64,000 nucleotides of DNA, from positions 4,526,001 through 4,590,000 of the forward strand of contig NZ_UGYM01000002.1 of assembly GCF_900456975.1 (NCBI RefSeq), in the 5' to 3' direction. This DNA comes from Shewanella baltica. Lineage in GTDB: Bacteria; Pseudomonadota; Gammaproteobacteria; Enterobacterales; Shewanellaceae. This document shows, piece after piece, positions 8,128 through 17,951 of this stretch; the first letter of the stretch is position 1; each line of letters begins with the position of its first letter. The notes under the pieces were generated by a model, which saw only the letters and a list, made by a program, of their open reading frames with translations, was not told the DNA's origin and did not search any database. Made by a program: the position numbers and the translations under genes.

Positions 8128-10980
8128 ATGAAGTTAACTCGCAAGTCTAGTGTCGCCCCAGTGGCAGACAAACCAGCGTTAGGCATTAGCCGTCGTCAAT
8201 TTATGAAGCACGCAGGTATCGCCACCGGTGGTATTGCGGCGGCATCACTAATGGGCACAGGCATGATGCGTCGCGTCGAAGCCAAAGAAGTGCCACATGA
8301 TGCCCCTATCGAAGTCAAACGTACTATTTGTAGTGCCTGCGCCGTCGGTTGTGGTCTGTATGCCGAAGTACAAAATGGCGTATGGACGGGTCAAGAACCT
8401 GCATTCGATCATCCCTTCAACGCCGGTGGTCACTGCGCTAAAGGTGCGGCACTGCGTGAGCATGGCCATGGCGAAAAACGCCTGAAATACCCAATGAAAT
8501 TGGTTGATGGCAAGTGGAAAAAAATCTCTTGGGAAGATGCGATTAACGAAGTGGGCGACCAAATGCTCAACATTCGTAAAGAATCCGGCCCAGACTCAGT
8601 GTACTTCATGGGTAGCGCTAAATTCTCAAACGAAGGTTGCTACATGTACCGCAAACTGGCGGCCATGTGGGGCACAAACAACGTCGACCATTCAGCTCGT
8701 ATTTGTCACTCTACCACGGTAGCCGGTGTTGCTAACACTTGGGGCTACGGTGCGCAAACTAACTCCTTTAACGATATCCAAAACGCGAATGCGATTTTCT
8801 TTATCGGTGCTAACCCTGCAGAAGCCCACCCAGTGGCGATGCAACATATTCTGATCGCTAAAGAAAGAAACAACGCTAAGTTGATCGTAGTTGATCCACG
8901 CTTCTCTCGTACCGCGGCGCATTCAGATCTGCACTGTGCATTGCGTCCAGGTACTGATATTCCTTTTATCTACGGTATGTTATGGCACATTTTTGAAAAC
9001 GGTTGGGAAGATAAAACCTTTATCCAACAACGTGTTTTCGAGATGGACACCATTCGCGCCGAAGCGAAAAAGTTCCCACCTAAAGAAGTGGAAAACATCA
9101 CAGGCGTGAGCGAAGCCGAGGTTTATCAAGCCGCGAAACTCATGGCTGATAACCGCCCAGGTACTGTGATCTGGTGTATGGGTGGTACTCAACACCACGT
9201 AGGTAATGCCAACACCCGCGCTTACTGTATTCTGCAATTAGCGCTAGGTAACATGGGCGTGTCAGGCGGCGGAACGAACATTTTCCGTGGTCACGATAAC
9301 GTACAAGGCGCGACTGACTTAGGTTTGTTGTTCGATAACTTACCGGGTTACTACGGCTTAACAACAGGTGCTTGGACCCACTGGACCCACGTGTGGGATC
9401 TAGACATGGAATGGATGAAAGGCCGTTTCGATCAAGGCACTTATCTTGGCCGTGAACCTATGACTACACCGGGTATCCCTTGCTCTCGCTGGCACGATGG
9501 TGTGTTAGAAGAAAAAGGCAAACTCGCGCAGCAAGATAACATTCGCATGGCGTTTTTCTGGGGACAATCGGTGAACACCGAAACCCGCCAACGTGATGTA
9601 CGTGATGCTTTAGACAAGATGGACACTGTGGTGGTAGTCGATCCATTCCCAACTATGGCGGGTGTGATGCATCGCCGTAAGAATGGTGTTTACTTGCTAC
9701 CAGCAGCGACACAGTTTGAAACTGAAGGCTCAGTTTCTAACTCTGGCCGCAGTCAGCAATGGCGCGAAAAAGTCATAGAGCCATTGTTTGAATCTAAAAC
9801 CGATATCGAAATCATGTATCGCTTAGCGCAAAAACTCGGGTTTGCTGAGCAGTACACTAAACGCATCGCTAAAGAAAATGATTTGCCTGTGATTGAAGAC
9901 ATCACCCGCGAAATCAACCGCGGTATGTGGACCATAGGTATGACGGGCCAAAGCCCTGAACGCCTGAAACTACACACCCAAAACTGGGGCACCTTCAGCA
10001 ACAAGACGCTGGAAGCCGCAGGCGGCCCAGCGAAAGGCGAAACCTACGGTTTACCTTGGCCATGTTGGGGCACGCCAGAAGCGAAACACCCCGGCACCCA
10101 AATTCTGTACGATCAATCCAAACACGTTAAAGACGGTGGCGGTAACTTCCGTGCCCGTTACGGCGTTGAATACAATGGCAAAAATCTATTGGCCGAAGGC
10201 TCTTTCTCTAAAGGTGCTGAAATCCAAGACGGTTATCCAGAGTTCTCCGACAAGCTGCTCAAGCAACTCGGTTGGTGGGATGATCTGACGGCGGCAGAAA
10301 AAGCCGAAGCCGAAGGCAGAAACTGGAAGACAGACTTGTCAGGCGGCATAGTGCGCGTAGCAATCAAGCATGGCTGTATTCCTTTCGGTAACGCTAAAGC
10401 CCGTTGTATTGTTTGGACTTTCCCAGACCAAGCGCCAGTTCACCGCGAACCTTTATACACGCCGCGTCGTGACTTAGTGGCCAAATACCCCACCTATGCC
10501 GACATGCAAGTGCACCGTCTGCCTACGCTGTATAAGTCAATCCAAGATAAAGACATGAGCGGCAAGTACCCACTGGTACTGACCTCAGGCCGTCTGGTTG
10601 AATACGAAGGTGGTGGTGAAGAATCTCGTTGTAACCCTTGGCTAGCTGAACTTCAACAGGAAATGTTTGTTGAGATAAGCCCTGCCGATGCTGCCGATCG
10701 CGGCATTCGTAACGGTGAAGACGTCTGGCTAGAAGGCGCCGAAGGTGGCCGTATTAAGGTACAAGCTATGGTGACGCCACGCGTTAAACCTGGCGTGACT
10801 TTTATGCCATATCACTTTGCGGGTGTGATGCACGGTGAAAGTTTAGCGCCTAATTATCCAGAGGGCACAGTACCTTACGTTATCGGTGAATCCGCTAACA
10901 CTGCGCTGACCTATGGTTATGACCCTGTGACACAAATGCAGGAAACCAAGGCATCACTGTGTCAGATCGTTAAAGCGTAA
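8128..10980 (+). CDS. fdhA: Formate dehydrogenase catalytic subunit, copy 2
   Basis: Protein of 950 aa, the same length as copy 1 and closely similar throughout. It has the Tat motif RRQFMK, 4Fe-4S ligands starting at C68, C71 and C75, and active-site RICHSTTV with Cys193 in place of selenocysteine. It acts as a periplasmic molybdenum or tungsten formate dehydrogenase. Start ATG follows TAGGAGA. Third-position differences from copy 1 are frequent except around the active-site codon (see findings). Two retained operons suggest different expression conditions or metal preference, which sequence alone cannot decide. Confidence 0.95.
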   Translation: MKLTRKSSVAPVADKPALGISRRQFMKHAGIATGGIAAASLMGTGMMRRVEAKEVPHDAPIEVKRTICSACAVGCGLYAEVQNGVWTGQEPAFDHPFNAGGHCAKGAALREHGHGEKRLKYPMKLVDGKWKKISWEDAINEVGDQMLNIRKESGPDSVYFMGSAKFSNEGCYMYRKLAAMWGTNNVDHSARICHSTTVAGVANTWGYGAQTNSFNDIQNANAIFFIGANPAEAHPVAMQHILIAKERNNAKLIVVDPRFSRTAAHSDLHCALRPGTDIPFIYGMLWHIFENGWEDKTFIQQRVFEMDTIRAEAKKFPPKEVENITGVSEAEVYQAAKLMADNRPGTVIWCMGGTQHHVGNANTRAYCILQLALGNMGVSGGGTNIFRGHDNVQGATDLGLLFDNLPGYYGLTTGAWTHWTHVWDLDMEWMKGRFDQGTYLGREPMTTPGIPCSRWHDGVLEEKGKLAQQDNIRMAFFWGQSVNTETRQRDVRDALDKMDTVVVVDPFPTMAGVMHRRKNGVYLLPAATQFETEGSVSNSGRSQQWREKVIEPLFESKTDIEIMYRLAQKLGFAEQYTKRIAKENDLPVIEDITREINRGMWTIGMTGQSPERLKLHTQNWGTFSNKTLEAAGGPAKGETYGLPWPCWGTPEAKHPGTQILYDQSKHVKDGGGNFRARYGVEYNGKNLLAEGSFSKGAEIQDGYPEFSDKLLKQLGWWDDLTAAEKAEAEGRNWKTDLSGGIVRVAIKHGCIPFGNAKARCIVWTFPDQAPVHREPLYTPRRDLVAKYPTYADMQVHRLPTLYKSIQDKDMSGKYPLVLTSGRLVEYEGGGEESRCNPWLAELQQEMFVEISPADAADRGIRNGEDVWLEGAEGGRIKVQAMVTPRVKPGVTFMPYHFAGVMHGESLAPNYPEGTVPYVIGESANTALTYGYDPVTQMQETKASLCQIVKA

Positions 10981-11009
10981 GTGCAGCTTAAGCTAGGAGA
11001 ATTGCCATT

Positions 11010-11579
11010 ATGGCTACAATGAAATTTTTGTGTGATACCAAGCGCTGCATCGAATGTAACGGTTGTGTCACTGCCTGTAAAAACGAAAACGACTCCGCTC
11101 TCGAGTGGGGGATCCAACGCCGCCGCGTAGTGACCATTAACGATGGTCAACGTGGAGAAGCCTCTATCTCTGTCGCCTGTATGCATTGCTCAGATGCACC
11201 TTGTATGGCAGTTTGCCCAGCAAACTGCTTCTACAGAACCGACGACGGCATAGTGCTACACGACAAAGATGCCTGTATTGGTTGCGGTTACTGCTTGTAC
11301 GCCTGTCCGTTTGGCGCACCACAGTTCCCGAAAAAAGGTGCCTTTGGTAGCCGTGGCAAGATGGACAAATGTACCTTCTGCGCCGGCGGCCCAGAAGAAA
11401 ACCACTCAGAGGCAGAGCGCCAAAAATACGGTTCAAACCGTATTGCCGAAGGCAAACTGCCTATGTGTGCAGAACTGTGTGCGACAAAGGCCCTGTTAGC
11501 GGGTGATGCCGAAGTGGTTTCAAGCATCTTCCGTGAGCGTGTGGCTTATCGTGGTGCTAAAAACGCGGCTTGGAATTAA
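11010..11579 (+). CDS. fdhB: Formate dehydrogenase iron-sulfur subunit, copy 2
   Basis: Protein of 189 aa with the same four ferredoxin-type cysteine clusters as copy 1 and very high identity in the first 60 residues. It lacks a signal peptide and membrane anchor, so co-export with FdhA is expected. Start ATG follows TAGGAGA; 29 bp separate it from fdhA. It ends nine residues earlier than copy 1. Confidence 0.95.
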   Translation: MATMKFLCDTKRCIECNGCVTACKNENDSALEWGIQRRRVVTINDGQRGEASISVACMHCSDAPCMAVCPANCFYRTDDGIVLHDKDACIGCGYCLYACPFGAPQFPKKGAFGSRGKMDKCTFCAGGPEENHSEAERQKYGSNRIAEGKLPMCAELCATKALLAGDAEVVSSIFRERVAYRGAKNAAWN

Positions 11580-11615
11580 TTCAGGTCAACAGGATCTGTC
11601 CACAGACTTAGCTTA

Positions 11616-11635
11616 GCGCCTATCTAGGTAGGCGC
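11616..11635 (+). other. Hairpin in the fdhB-fdhC gap, copy 2
   Basis: GCGCCTA (11616-11622) pairs with TAGGCGC (11629-11635) around TCTAGG. It occupies the same intergenic position as the unrelated hairpin in cassette 1. No T-run follows. Confidence 0.5.
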
Positions 11636-11655
11636 GACTAGGTGAGAGAGGATGT

Positions 11656-12642
11656 ATGATGAACAAATGGTTCAAACACATAGGTTTAGCCATAGCACTG
11701 TTATTTAGTGCCGTGTGTATAGCCAATGGTGGTGATGAACTGGCGAATCAAGTTCAACAGTCTGATGCCCAAATTTGGGCACAACTGAAGGATGGTGCCA
11801 CGGGATACACTACCTCCCAAAGTAAGTTTCATGCTCAACCCATCAATACCTATGATTTACGGGTATTAGAGCTACGTAGCGACTGGTTAGCGCCGGCCTT
11901 AATGGCAGCACTATTCGGCATGATCATTATCTTTGTTTTATTTATCAAGGTGAACGGCATCTCTAAGCTGCACCATGGTTTTTCAGGCAAGTTAGTGCAT
12001 CGCTGGTCTAAGTTTGATGTTTCAATCCACTGGTTAGGCGCGATCCCGTGCTTACTGTTGATTTTAACCGGCTTAACCTTGCTGGCAGGTCGCTTCTTCT
12101 TCCAACCTTGGTTGGGCGAAGGTATCTGGGAAGCCATCGTCTACGGTGCGAAGCAAATCCATGACGTGATGGCGATTCCCTTCATGATAGGTTGGGCATT
12201 AATGACCACCCTCTGGGCGAAAAACCAGCTGCCAAAAATGTACGACGTAAAGTGGTTCTTAGTCGTGGGCGGTTACATTAACTTTGGCCCGTTTAAAGGT
12301 AAGCACCCAGACGCAGGTTTTGCGAACGCCGGTGAGAAAATGTGGTTCTGGGCCTTTGCCCTATTTGGATTAGTGATTTCGGCCTCAGGCATGTTGTTAC
12401 TCTTCCCTAACCTATTCGAACCAAGCCGTACATTAAGCTTGATCGCACTCGTGCTGCACTCAGTGAGCGCTATCGTGATCTGTGCTTTTTCTATCGTACA
12501 CATCTTCATGGCAACCGTAATGTCAGAAGGCGGTATGGAATGTATGATATCTGGCTACTGCGATGAAAACTGGGCAAGCCAACATCACAACCTGTGGTTT
12601 GACGAAATCAAAGCTAACGGCACCTTGAAATACAAAGACTAA
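11656..12642 (+). CDS. fdhC: Formate dehydrogenase cytochrome b subunit, copy 2
   Basis: Protein of 328 aa: N-terminal signal-like helix, a short periplasmic segment, then about five membrane helices. Heme-ligand candidates are in VSIHWL, KQIHDV and the late helix SIVHIF. The C-terminal block after the last helix (EGGMECMISGYCDENWASQH) is nearly identical to copy 1. It delivers electrons from FdhAB to the quinone pool. ATG 11656 and ATG 11659 are adjacent; GAGAGGA upstream suits either. Confidence 0.93.
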   Translation: MMNKWFKHIGLAIALLFSAVCIANGGDELANQVQQSDAQIWAQLKDGATGYTTSQSKFHAQPINTYDLRVLELRSDWLAPALMAALFGMIIIFVLFIKVNGISKLHHGFSGKLVHRWSKFDVSIHWLGAIPCLLLILTGLTLLAGRFFFQPWLGEGIWEAIVYGAKQIHDVMAIPFMIGWALMTTLWAKNQLPKMYDVKWFLVVGGYINFGPFKGKHPDAGFANAGEKMWFWAFALFGLVISASGMLLLFPNLFEPSRTLSLIALVLHSVSAIVICAFSIVHIFMATVMSEGGMECMISGYCDENWASQHHNLWFDEIKANGTLKYKD

Positions 12643-12690
12643 CTGCCATTGACTCGTCTCAACGCATAAAAGAAACCGTCGGTTTAACTA

Positions 12691-12720
12691 AAAACACCTC
12701 GCAGCGTCGAGGTGTTTTTC
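12691..12720 (+). terminator. Rho-independent terminator after fdhC copy 2
   Basis: AAAACACCTCG (12691-12701) pairs with CGAGGTGTTTT (12708-12718), loop CAGCGT, with the T-run continuing to 12719. Confidence 0.9.
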
Positions 12721-13064
12721 TTCATGCCAATATTGATACATTTTAAAACATTTACTCAATCTGTGATGTCGCTCACAAGCGGCAATACCTGTGTTGTTTC
12801 TATGTTTCGAAATTTAGGAGATTTGACAAATTATAAATTAAAAACAATAAGTTAGAATTCAACGTTATTTTGCAACTCAATATATAATCAACCCAGCGTT
12901 TGATTACATGCAACAATATGAAAACAAGTATTAATAAACAATGCCTTACGGCGTAATTTAAACAACCATCAATTTGCACCCTCTTATTTCGGGCTGTAAA
13001 ATGACCATATTGTGTAATTTTATTACATCACCTCTTCTATCCGTTCTACATCCTTAAGGTCACT
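12721..13064. other. AT-rich upstream region of chemoreceptor gene
   Basis: No gene is seen. Besides the CRP site it contains the inverted repeat TGTAAT (13013-13018) and ATTACA (13022-13027), 38 bp before the start codon, which may be an operator or overlap the promoter. Confidence 0.45.
12762..12777. promoter_or_regulatory. CRP-binding site
   Basis: TGTGA (12762-12766), six bases, TCACA (12773-12777): both CRP half-sites match the consensus perfectly. It lies about 290 bp upstream of the chemoreceptor start at 13065 and downstream of the fdh terminator, so it most likely serves the chemoreceptor. In Shewanella, CRP controls much of anaerobic respiration (established), which fits the neighbourhood. 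Confidence 0.75.
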
Positions 13065-14648
13065 ATGTTTAATAATGCTAAAACCAGCACTCTGACGGCT
13101 TTGCCCTCGGTGATCGCGAGTATTCTCCTCATCATCATAGGTATCTCATCCTATCGTAGCTTTACCGATCTCGGTGAAACTAGCCGTCGCTTAGTCAACA
13201 ATACCCAACTGGCAGAAACCTTTACCAATATACGTGCTGAATTCTTTGAAATTCGTTTAGCGACGCTAGTCCATAATGAGAAAGGCATTACCGAACATCA
13301 ACAGAACATTGGCCAGCTAGTCGCTAAACTCTCTGAGTTTGATACCAATTTCATGGGCCAAAATGCGCGTAACATTCAGACTTTACAGCCACAGATAGAG
13401 CAATATGTCCGTCTTTACCGACAAGAAGTTACGCTTGCTGAGCGCACCGCCACAGAAGCGGAATTAACTGAGGAACGTCGTGAACTTGGTCCTAAAGTCA
13501 GCGATCAAATTAATCAACTCGTTTCACTAATCACTATCCGTAACCATGAGTTAGGAACTCAGGCAGGAAGTAAGATTGCTATCGCAGAAAGCTTGTTACT
13601 AGGCCTGATCTTATTTGCCATCGTCGCCTCACTTCTCAGCGCGCTCTTTATGAGCAAACGCTTAGTCCGAATCGTCAATGACATTAAGCTGGTAATGGAA
13701 CGCCTAGCCAATGGCGACCTGACACATAAGACAAACATAAAGGGTGACAACGAACTCTGCTCACTCGCCACAGATCTCGATCGCGTTATCGATAATCTAC
13801 GCCATATCATCTCAGATATTACCCAAGCCTCAGATCACATGTCTGACCAAATTGGCCAACTGAATGTGCAATCCAATACTAATAGTGGTGCGCTACAAAC
13901 TCACGCAGTTGAAACCGACCAAGTCGTAACGGCCATGACAGAAATGAGCGCGACTGCCCATAACGTTGCAGGTGATGCCGCGTCTGCAGCCCAGTTTACT
14001 CAGCAAGCCAATGAACAAGCTGATAAATCGAAGAAAGCCGTTGAACAGGCCGCCAACACTGTGATTGCCTTGGTGACTAAAGTCGATGTAGCAGCCGATG
14101 CGATTAATGATATGAACGAAAACACTCGTCATATCGCCGCGATTTTGAATGTAATAGGTGAAATTGCCGATCAGACCAATCTGCTCGCGCTTAATGCAGC
14201 CATCGAAGCCGCCCGTGCAGGTGAACAAGGTCGAGGCTTTGCTGTTGTCGCCGATGAAGTGCGTACACTGGCCGCTCGTACTCAAGCCAGTACATCCGAG
14301 ATTAATCAGATGCTTGAACGTTTACGCCGCGGTGCCGATGCAGCCGTGACCGCAATGGAGCAAACCAAACACAGTTGCCAACAAGCCGCCGACACAACCA
14401 CTCTGGTAACGGAAAACCTCGATACCCTGACCGCTTATGTGTTCGATATTAATGGGCTCAGCACTCAAATCGCCACCGCCGCCGAAGAGCAAAGCGCCGT
14501 GACCGAAGAAATAAACCGTAATCTGACCACCATTCGTGAAATGGTCGATGAACTGAATCAAAGCGGTAAAGCCACCCTTAACAGCGCTACAGCTTTAGCC
14601 GCGACGAAGGAACAACTCGTCGGCGTGGTATCGCATTTTAAGCTTTAA
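13065..14648 (+). CDS. Methyl-accepting chemotaxis protein
   Basis: Protein of 527 aa with transducer architecture. TM1 is at about residues 11-30, followed by a helical periplasmic sensor of about 145 residues (four-helix-bundle type by appearance), TM2 at about 175-195 and HAMP at about 195-245. The long cytoplasmic coiled coil has the invariant hairpin tip ([20 protein letters not shown]) at about 364-385. It signals to CheA/CheW. No C-terminal NWETF-like pentapeptide is present. Position next to the formate dehydrogenase operons and a CRP site suggests taxis linked to anaerobic energy metabolism, but the ligand is unknown. Confidence 0.92.
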   Translation: MFNNAKTSTLTALPSVIASILLIIIGISSYRSFTDLGETSRRLVNNTQLAETFTNIRAEFFEIRLATLVHNEKGITEHQQNIGQLVAKLSEFDTNFMGQNARNIQTLQPQIEQYVRLYRQEVTLAERTATEAELTEERRELGPKVSDQINQLVSLITIRNHELGTQAGSKIAIAESLLLGLILFAIVASLLSALFMSKRLVRIVNDIKLVMERLANGDLTHKTNIKGDNELCSLATDLDRVIDNLRHIISDITQASDHMSDQIGQLNVQSNTNSGALQTHAVETDQVVTAMTEMSATAHNVAGDAASAAQFTQQANEQADKSKKAVEQAANTVIALVTKVDVAADAINDMNENTRHIAAILNVIGEIADQTNLLALNAAIEAARAGEQGRGFAVVADEVRTLAARTQASTSEINQMLERLRRGADAAVTAMEQTKHSCQQAADTTTLVTENLDTLTAYVFDINGLSTQIATAAEEQSAVTEEINRNLTTIREMVDELNQSGKATLNSATALAATKEQLVGVVSHFKL

Positions 14649-14674
14649 GTTTAGGTTCACTGAAAAAAGCTTTT

Positions 14675-14718
14675 AAATCTGCGGCCTAAGAACAAAAATT
14701 ATTAGGCCGCAGATTTTT
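14675..14718 (+). terminator. Terminator after the chemoreceptor gene
   Basis: A 15-bp perfect stem, AAATCTGCGGCCTAA (14675-14689) with TTAGGCCGCAGATTT (14702-14716), ending in TTTTT. Confidence 0.9.
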
Positions 14719-15126
14719 AGATCAGATATAAAGCGAGTCACGTACCTGCAATATAAATCGCAGCCAAGAAAACTAACCTATTATTCATACTGTATTTCTA
14801 TAAAAATTATTTACCAAAAATGATTAAATTGATTTAGTGCCAAAAGTACTAAACCAATAATAAGAGCGTGAAGCCTATAGTTCAGAAATGAAGTTTGTCC
14901 ACCACTCACTCCCACAATATTAAATACCACTAAAAAACTGCGGACTCAGCCAATCAACCACGCCATCGTCGGCTTCCATCCAAAACCAACACACTGTATT
15001 ACTCGTGAGCACCGTATTCGTACTCGATACGTAAAGCGGCACACTTGTCACATTTAGTTCACAGCCTAACTTTATATTACCTGCCAACAACATAGCTAAT
15101 CACTTTAAGAATCGGGATATATTAAG
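14719..15126. other. Intergenic region upstream of the phytase-like lipoprotein gene
   Basis: About 400 bp of mostly AT-rich sequence. I see no open frame with a ribosome site, no RNA gene and no clear operator; it presumably contains the promoter of the gene at 15127. Confidence 0.4.
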
Positions 15127-16668
15127 ATGAAAAATGTGCTCGTCACCTCAGGCTTGTGCCTGTCAGTTTTGCTACTGAGTGCTTGTAATTCGGATGATAC
15201 AGACATCAGTAGCCTGACCACACAAACCACCTTAATTGGCGGTGATAGCCACTGCTGGATGGGCGGCACTCGCACGGATTCAGGTCTTGATAGCAACGAT
15301 AACGGCAAGCTCGACAGTAATGAAGTGGTTGATAGCAGCTATTCATGTAATGCCGACCTGTTTACGAATAAAGCGGTGCATCTACCTTTCACTGTGCTGC
15401 GCGATGATTTAGACAATGGCGCTATGCCTGGTACTAAATTTGAAATTCGTAACGGCGGTTATGGCTCTGATGCTGCGCCCAATCCCAATAATCCTATTCA
15501 ATTTTATGCCCTCACCGATCGCGGCCCGAATGCGGATTACACCGGTAGTTTAGGCAAAGGTAAGATGTTTCCAACGCCGGACTACACACCACGTATCGGT
15601 TTGTTTGAACTCCAAACCAATGGCACCATCACTAAAGTCAAAGACATCTTATTTAAACGCCCAGATGGCAGCTTGATCACCGGACTTCCCAATAGCAGCA
15701 GCCTTGGCGGCACAGGAGAAATCCCCTATGACGCAGCAGGTGAAGTCATTCGTCAAAACATGAGCCAACCTTACAATGCACAGACCAACCCCATCAAACT
15801 CGATGATTATGGGTTAGATTCCGAAGGTCTTGCCGCCATGGATGATGGCAGTTTTTGGGTCAGCGACGAGTATGGTCCACATATAGTGCATTACTCGGCT
15901 GAAGGCGTAGAAATAGCGCGTATTAATCCTTTCGCAGACGATGCACGCAACTTATATAGCCTACCAGCAGAGTTTGCTCATCGCCGCGCCAACCGAGGAA
16001 TGGAAGGCCTGACTATCACGCCCGATCAGTCGACACTTGTGGGCATAATGCAATCGACCATTTCCAATCCCGATAAGAGTGTTAACAACAATACCCTCAC
16101 TCGAATCGTGACGATCAACTTAGCGACCGGCGCTATTGGCCAATATTTGTATCAGCAAGAAATTGCCCAGAACTCTAACTCAGCGATCGTTGCCTTAAGT
16201 AACAGCCAATTTTTAGTGTTAGAACGTGATGGCAAGTTTTTTAATATCGACACTGATGTGATGAAGCATGTATACAAGATAGATATAAGCGGCGCGACAG
16301 ATCTAGAGACCGTCGCTGCACAAGCTGATATCGCCCAAGATGCGGCGTTAGGTTTAACCCTTAAAGGTAAAACCTTAGAACAGGTAGCTCTAAGCGATGG
16401 CTGGGAGGCACTTGCAGCCAATGGCATCATACCCGCGACAAAATCACTGGTGCTAGATATGGCCGCCAAAACACAATATCCCCATGACAAAATGGAAGGT
16501 TTGTGGCTCATTGATAATAAGCGTTTGGGTGTGCTAAATGACGATGACTTTGCCACTTGGAGCAATAACAACACCTTAGAACAGAAATATCTCGATAGTG
16601 CGCAAAGTGATATCGACGGCAACACTTTGTATATAGTTGACGACTTATCCTTATCGGCTGATAAATAA
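15127..16668 (+). CDS. Phytase-like esterase-activity lipoprotein
   Basis: Protein of 513 aa with a lipoprotein signal (lipobox LLSAC, Cys at about residue 20), so it is anchored in the envelope. The mature region looks like the family annotated esterase-like activity of phytase (Phytase-like, beta-propeller): ALTDRGPNADY, DSEGLAAMDDGSFWVSDEYGP, NRGMEGLTITPD and a terminal KMEGLWLIDNKRLGVLNDDDF. Members are poorly characterised and may act on phosphate esters or other esters. The next gene encodes an exported protein with CYTH-like motifs, so a joint role in extracellular phosphate compounds is conceivable (inference). Confidence 0.8.
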   Translation: MKNVLVTSGLCLSVLLLSACNSDDTDISSLTTQTTLIGGDSHCWMGGTRTDSGLDSNDNGKLDSNEVVDSSYSCNADLFTNKAVHLPFTVLRDDLDNGAMPGTKFEIRNGGYGSDAAPNPNNPIQFYALTDRGPNADYTGSLGKGKMFPTPDYTPRIGLFELQTNGTITKVKDILFKRPDGSLITGLPNSSSLGGTGEIPYDAAGEVIRQNMSQPYNAQTNPIKLDDYGLDSEGLAAMDDGSFWVSDEYGPHIVHYSAEGVEIARINPFADDARNLYSLPAEFAHRRANRGMEGLTITPDQSTLVGIMQSTISNPDKSVNNNTLTRIVTINLATGAIGQYLYQQEIAQNSNSAIVALSNSQFLVLERDGKFFNIDTDVMKHVYKIDISGATDLETVAAQADIAQDAALGLTLKGKTLEQVALSDGWEALAANGIIPATKSLVLDMAAKTQYPHDKMEGLWLIDNKRLGVLNDDDFATWSNNNTLEQKYLDSAQSDIDGNTLYIVDDLSLSADK

Positions 16669-16687
16669 CCATTAAGTATTCAGCCAC

Positions 16688-16720
16688 ATGAGCCATCACT
16701 GTCTTATAGTGGTGGCTCAT
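16688..16720 (+). other. Hairpin after the phytase-like gene
   Basis: ATGAGCCATCACT (16688-16700) pairs with AGTGGTGGCTCAT (16708-16720) with one T-G wobble. No T-run follows, so termination would be weak. Confidence 0.5.
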
Positions 16721-16801
16721 AACACACTCAAGTTGTAATAGAAGTCGTTATCGCGAAAACATAAACAACCTTGCATCAGCACATCACTTAAGGATTAACC
16801 G

Positions 16802-17692
16802 ATGAAAACTGCTTCACAGGCGATGATGTCATTCACGTTAGTCTCAAGTGCCCTGCTCGCCTCATATGCAGCACAAGCAAATCCTGTTGAAACATCAAGG
16901 GAATATAAGTTACTGCTCGACCCAAGCCACTTTAATTACGCCACTCAAAGTACAACCGCCAATAGCTATCTAACGGATGCTAAACAAACCATTAGCAACG
17001 CAATTAGTCGCAATGTCACAGGCTCTTGGGCATTAACCAAAACACGTCAAGTAGCCTTCTATGACACCCCAACCAGTTGTCAGCTAAAGCAGTTAGGTTA
17101 TATCTTTCGTGACCGAACGAGCGATGGCAAAAGTGAAGTAACCCTGAAATTTCGCAGCCCTGATCGATTTATTGCTGACTTTGAAGATCTCAGCTCACCC
17201 GATAATCAAGCCGACACTAAACTCGAAGCCGACATCAGTACCGATATCAATAATGGCATCCGCATTGTATATAGCCATTCAACCACCACGCCAAACACTC
17301 GCACCTTAAATGATATGGCCGATGTAAATAGTCACTTTTCAGGCTTTGCCGACGCTTACGGTTTAAGTAGCAATCTCACACTCGCCAAAGTCGGTGGCCT
17401 TACGATTAACGAATATGTGTTTGAAGGCTGTGAAATCGATTTAGGTAGCATAGATGCCTCACTCGAACTCACGCTGTGGTACACCAGCTCCCCAAGTGCC
17501 TCGCAGCAACCCGTGATTGCCGAAGTGTCCTTTAAGTATAAAGATCCCACTGGCAATTACACTGCCAAAGTCGTGCAAAGAGCTAAGCTGGCTTTAGACG
17601 CTATGGCGCAAATGAGTGCGTGGAACTCAACGAGTTCACTGACTAAAACTGCTTTTATCTATGCAGCAACACCCAATTTTTGCAGTCAATAG
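16802..17692 (+). CDS. Exported protein with CYTH-like (triphosphate tunnel) motifs
   Basis: Protein of 296 aa with a signal peptide cleaved after AAQA. The mature part begins SREYKLLLDP and later shows FYDTP, LGYIFRDR and VTLKFRSPDRF, then near the end AEVSFKYKDPTGNY. The order (basic first strand, FDT-type turn, LRxR-type strand, TLK strand, late ExxxK strand) resembles CYTH / triphosphate tunnel metalloenzymes. The first-strand ExExK signature is degenerate. Known family members are cytoplasmic enzymes or VTC polymerases, so an exported one is unusual. AAGGA precedes the ATG. If not CYTH-like, it is an exported protein of unknown family. It lies 133 bp after the phytase-like gene. Confidence 0.5.
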   Translation: MKTASQAMMSFTLVSSALLASYAAQANPVETSREYKLLLDPSHFNYATQSTTANSYLTDAKQTISNAISRNVTGSWALTKTRQVAFYDTPTSCQLKQLGYIFRDRTSDGKSEVTLKFRSPDRFIADFEDLSSPDNQADTKLEADISTDINNGIRIVYSHSTTTPNTRTLNDMADVNSHFSGFADAYGLSSNLTLAKVGGLTINEYVFEGCEIDLGSIDASLELTLWYTSSPSASQQPVIAEVSFKYKDPTGNYTAKVVQRAKLALDAMAQMSAWNSTSSLTKTAFIYAATPNFCSQ

Positions 17693-17951
17693 TGACACAA
17701 ATCAGCGTTGAGGCATAAAGCCGCAAAACGGCTATTTTGGTAGGTAAACTAGGTAACAAGGAAAATGTCGGTAGCCCCTTCAAACTGGCAATGCCACACA
17801 ATAGTCACGGCAGTGCTATCGCTGCAACTCATCCGCCAGTCATAACACAGTGGCAAACAGCAAGACTTGCTTGTAGCATAACAAGCCACTATGTTAGCCA
17901 ACTTCACTAGCACTACCACTTGCAAGTACCCAGCTTAACTACAAGGATGTT

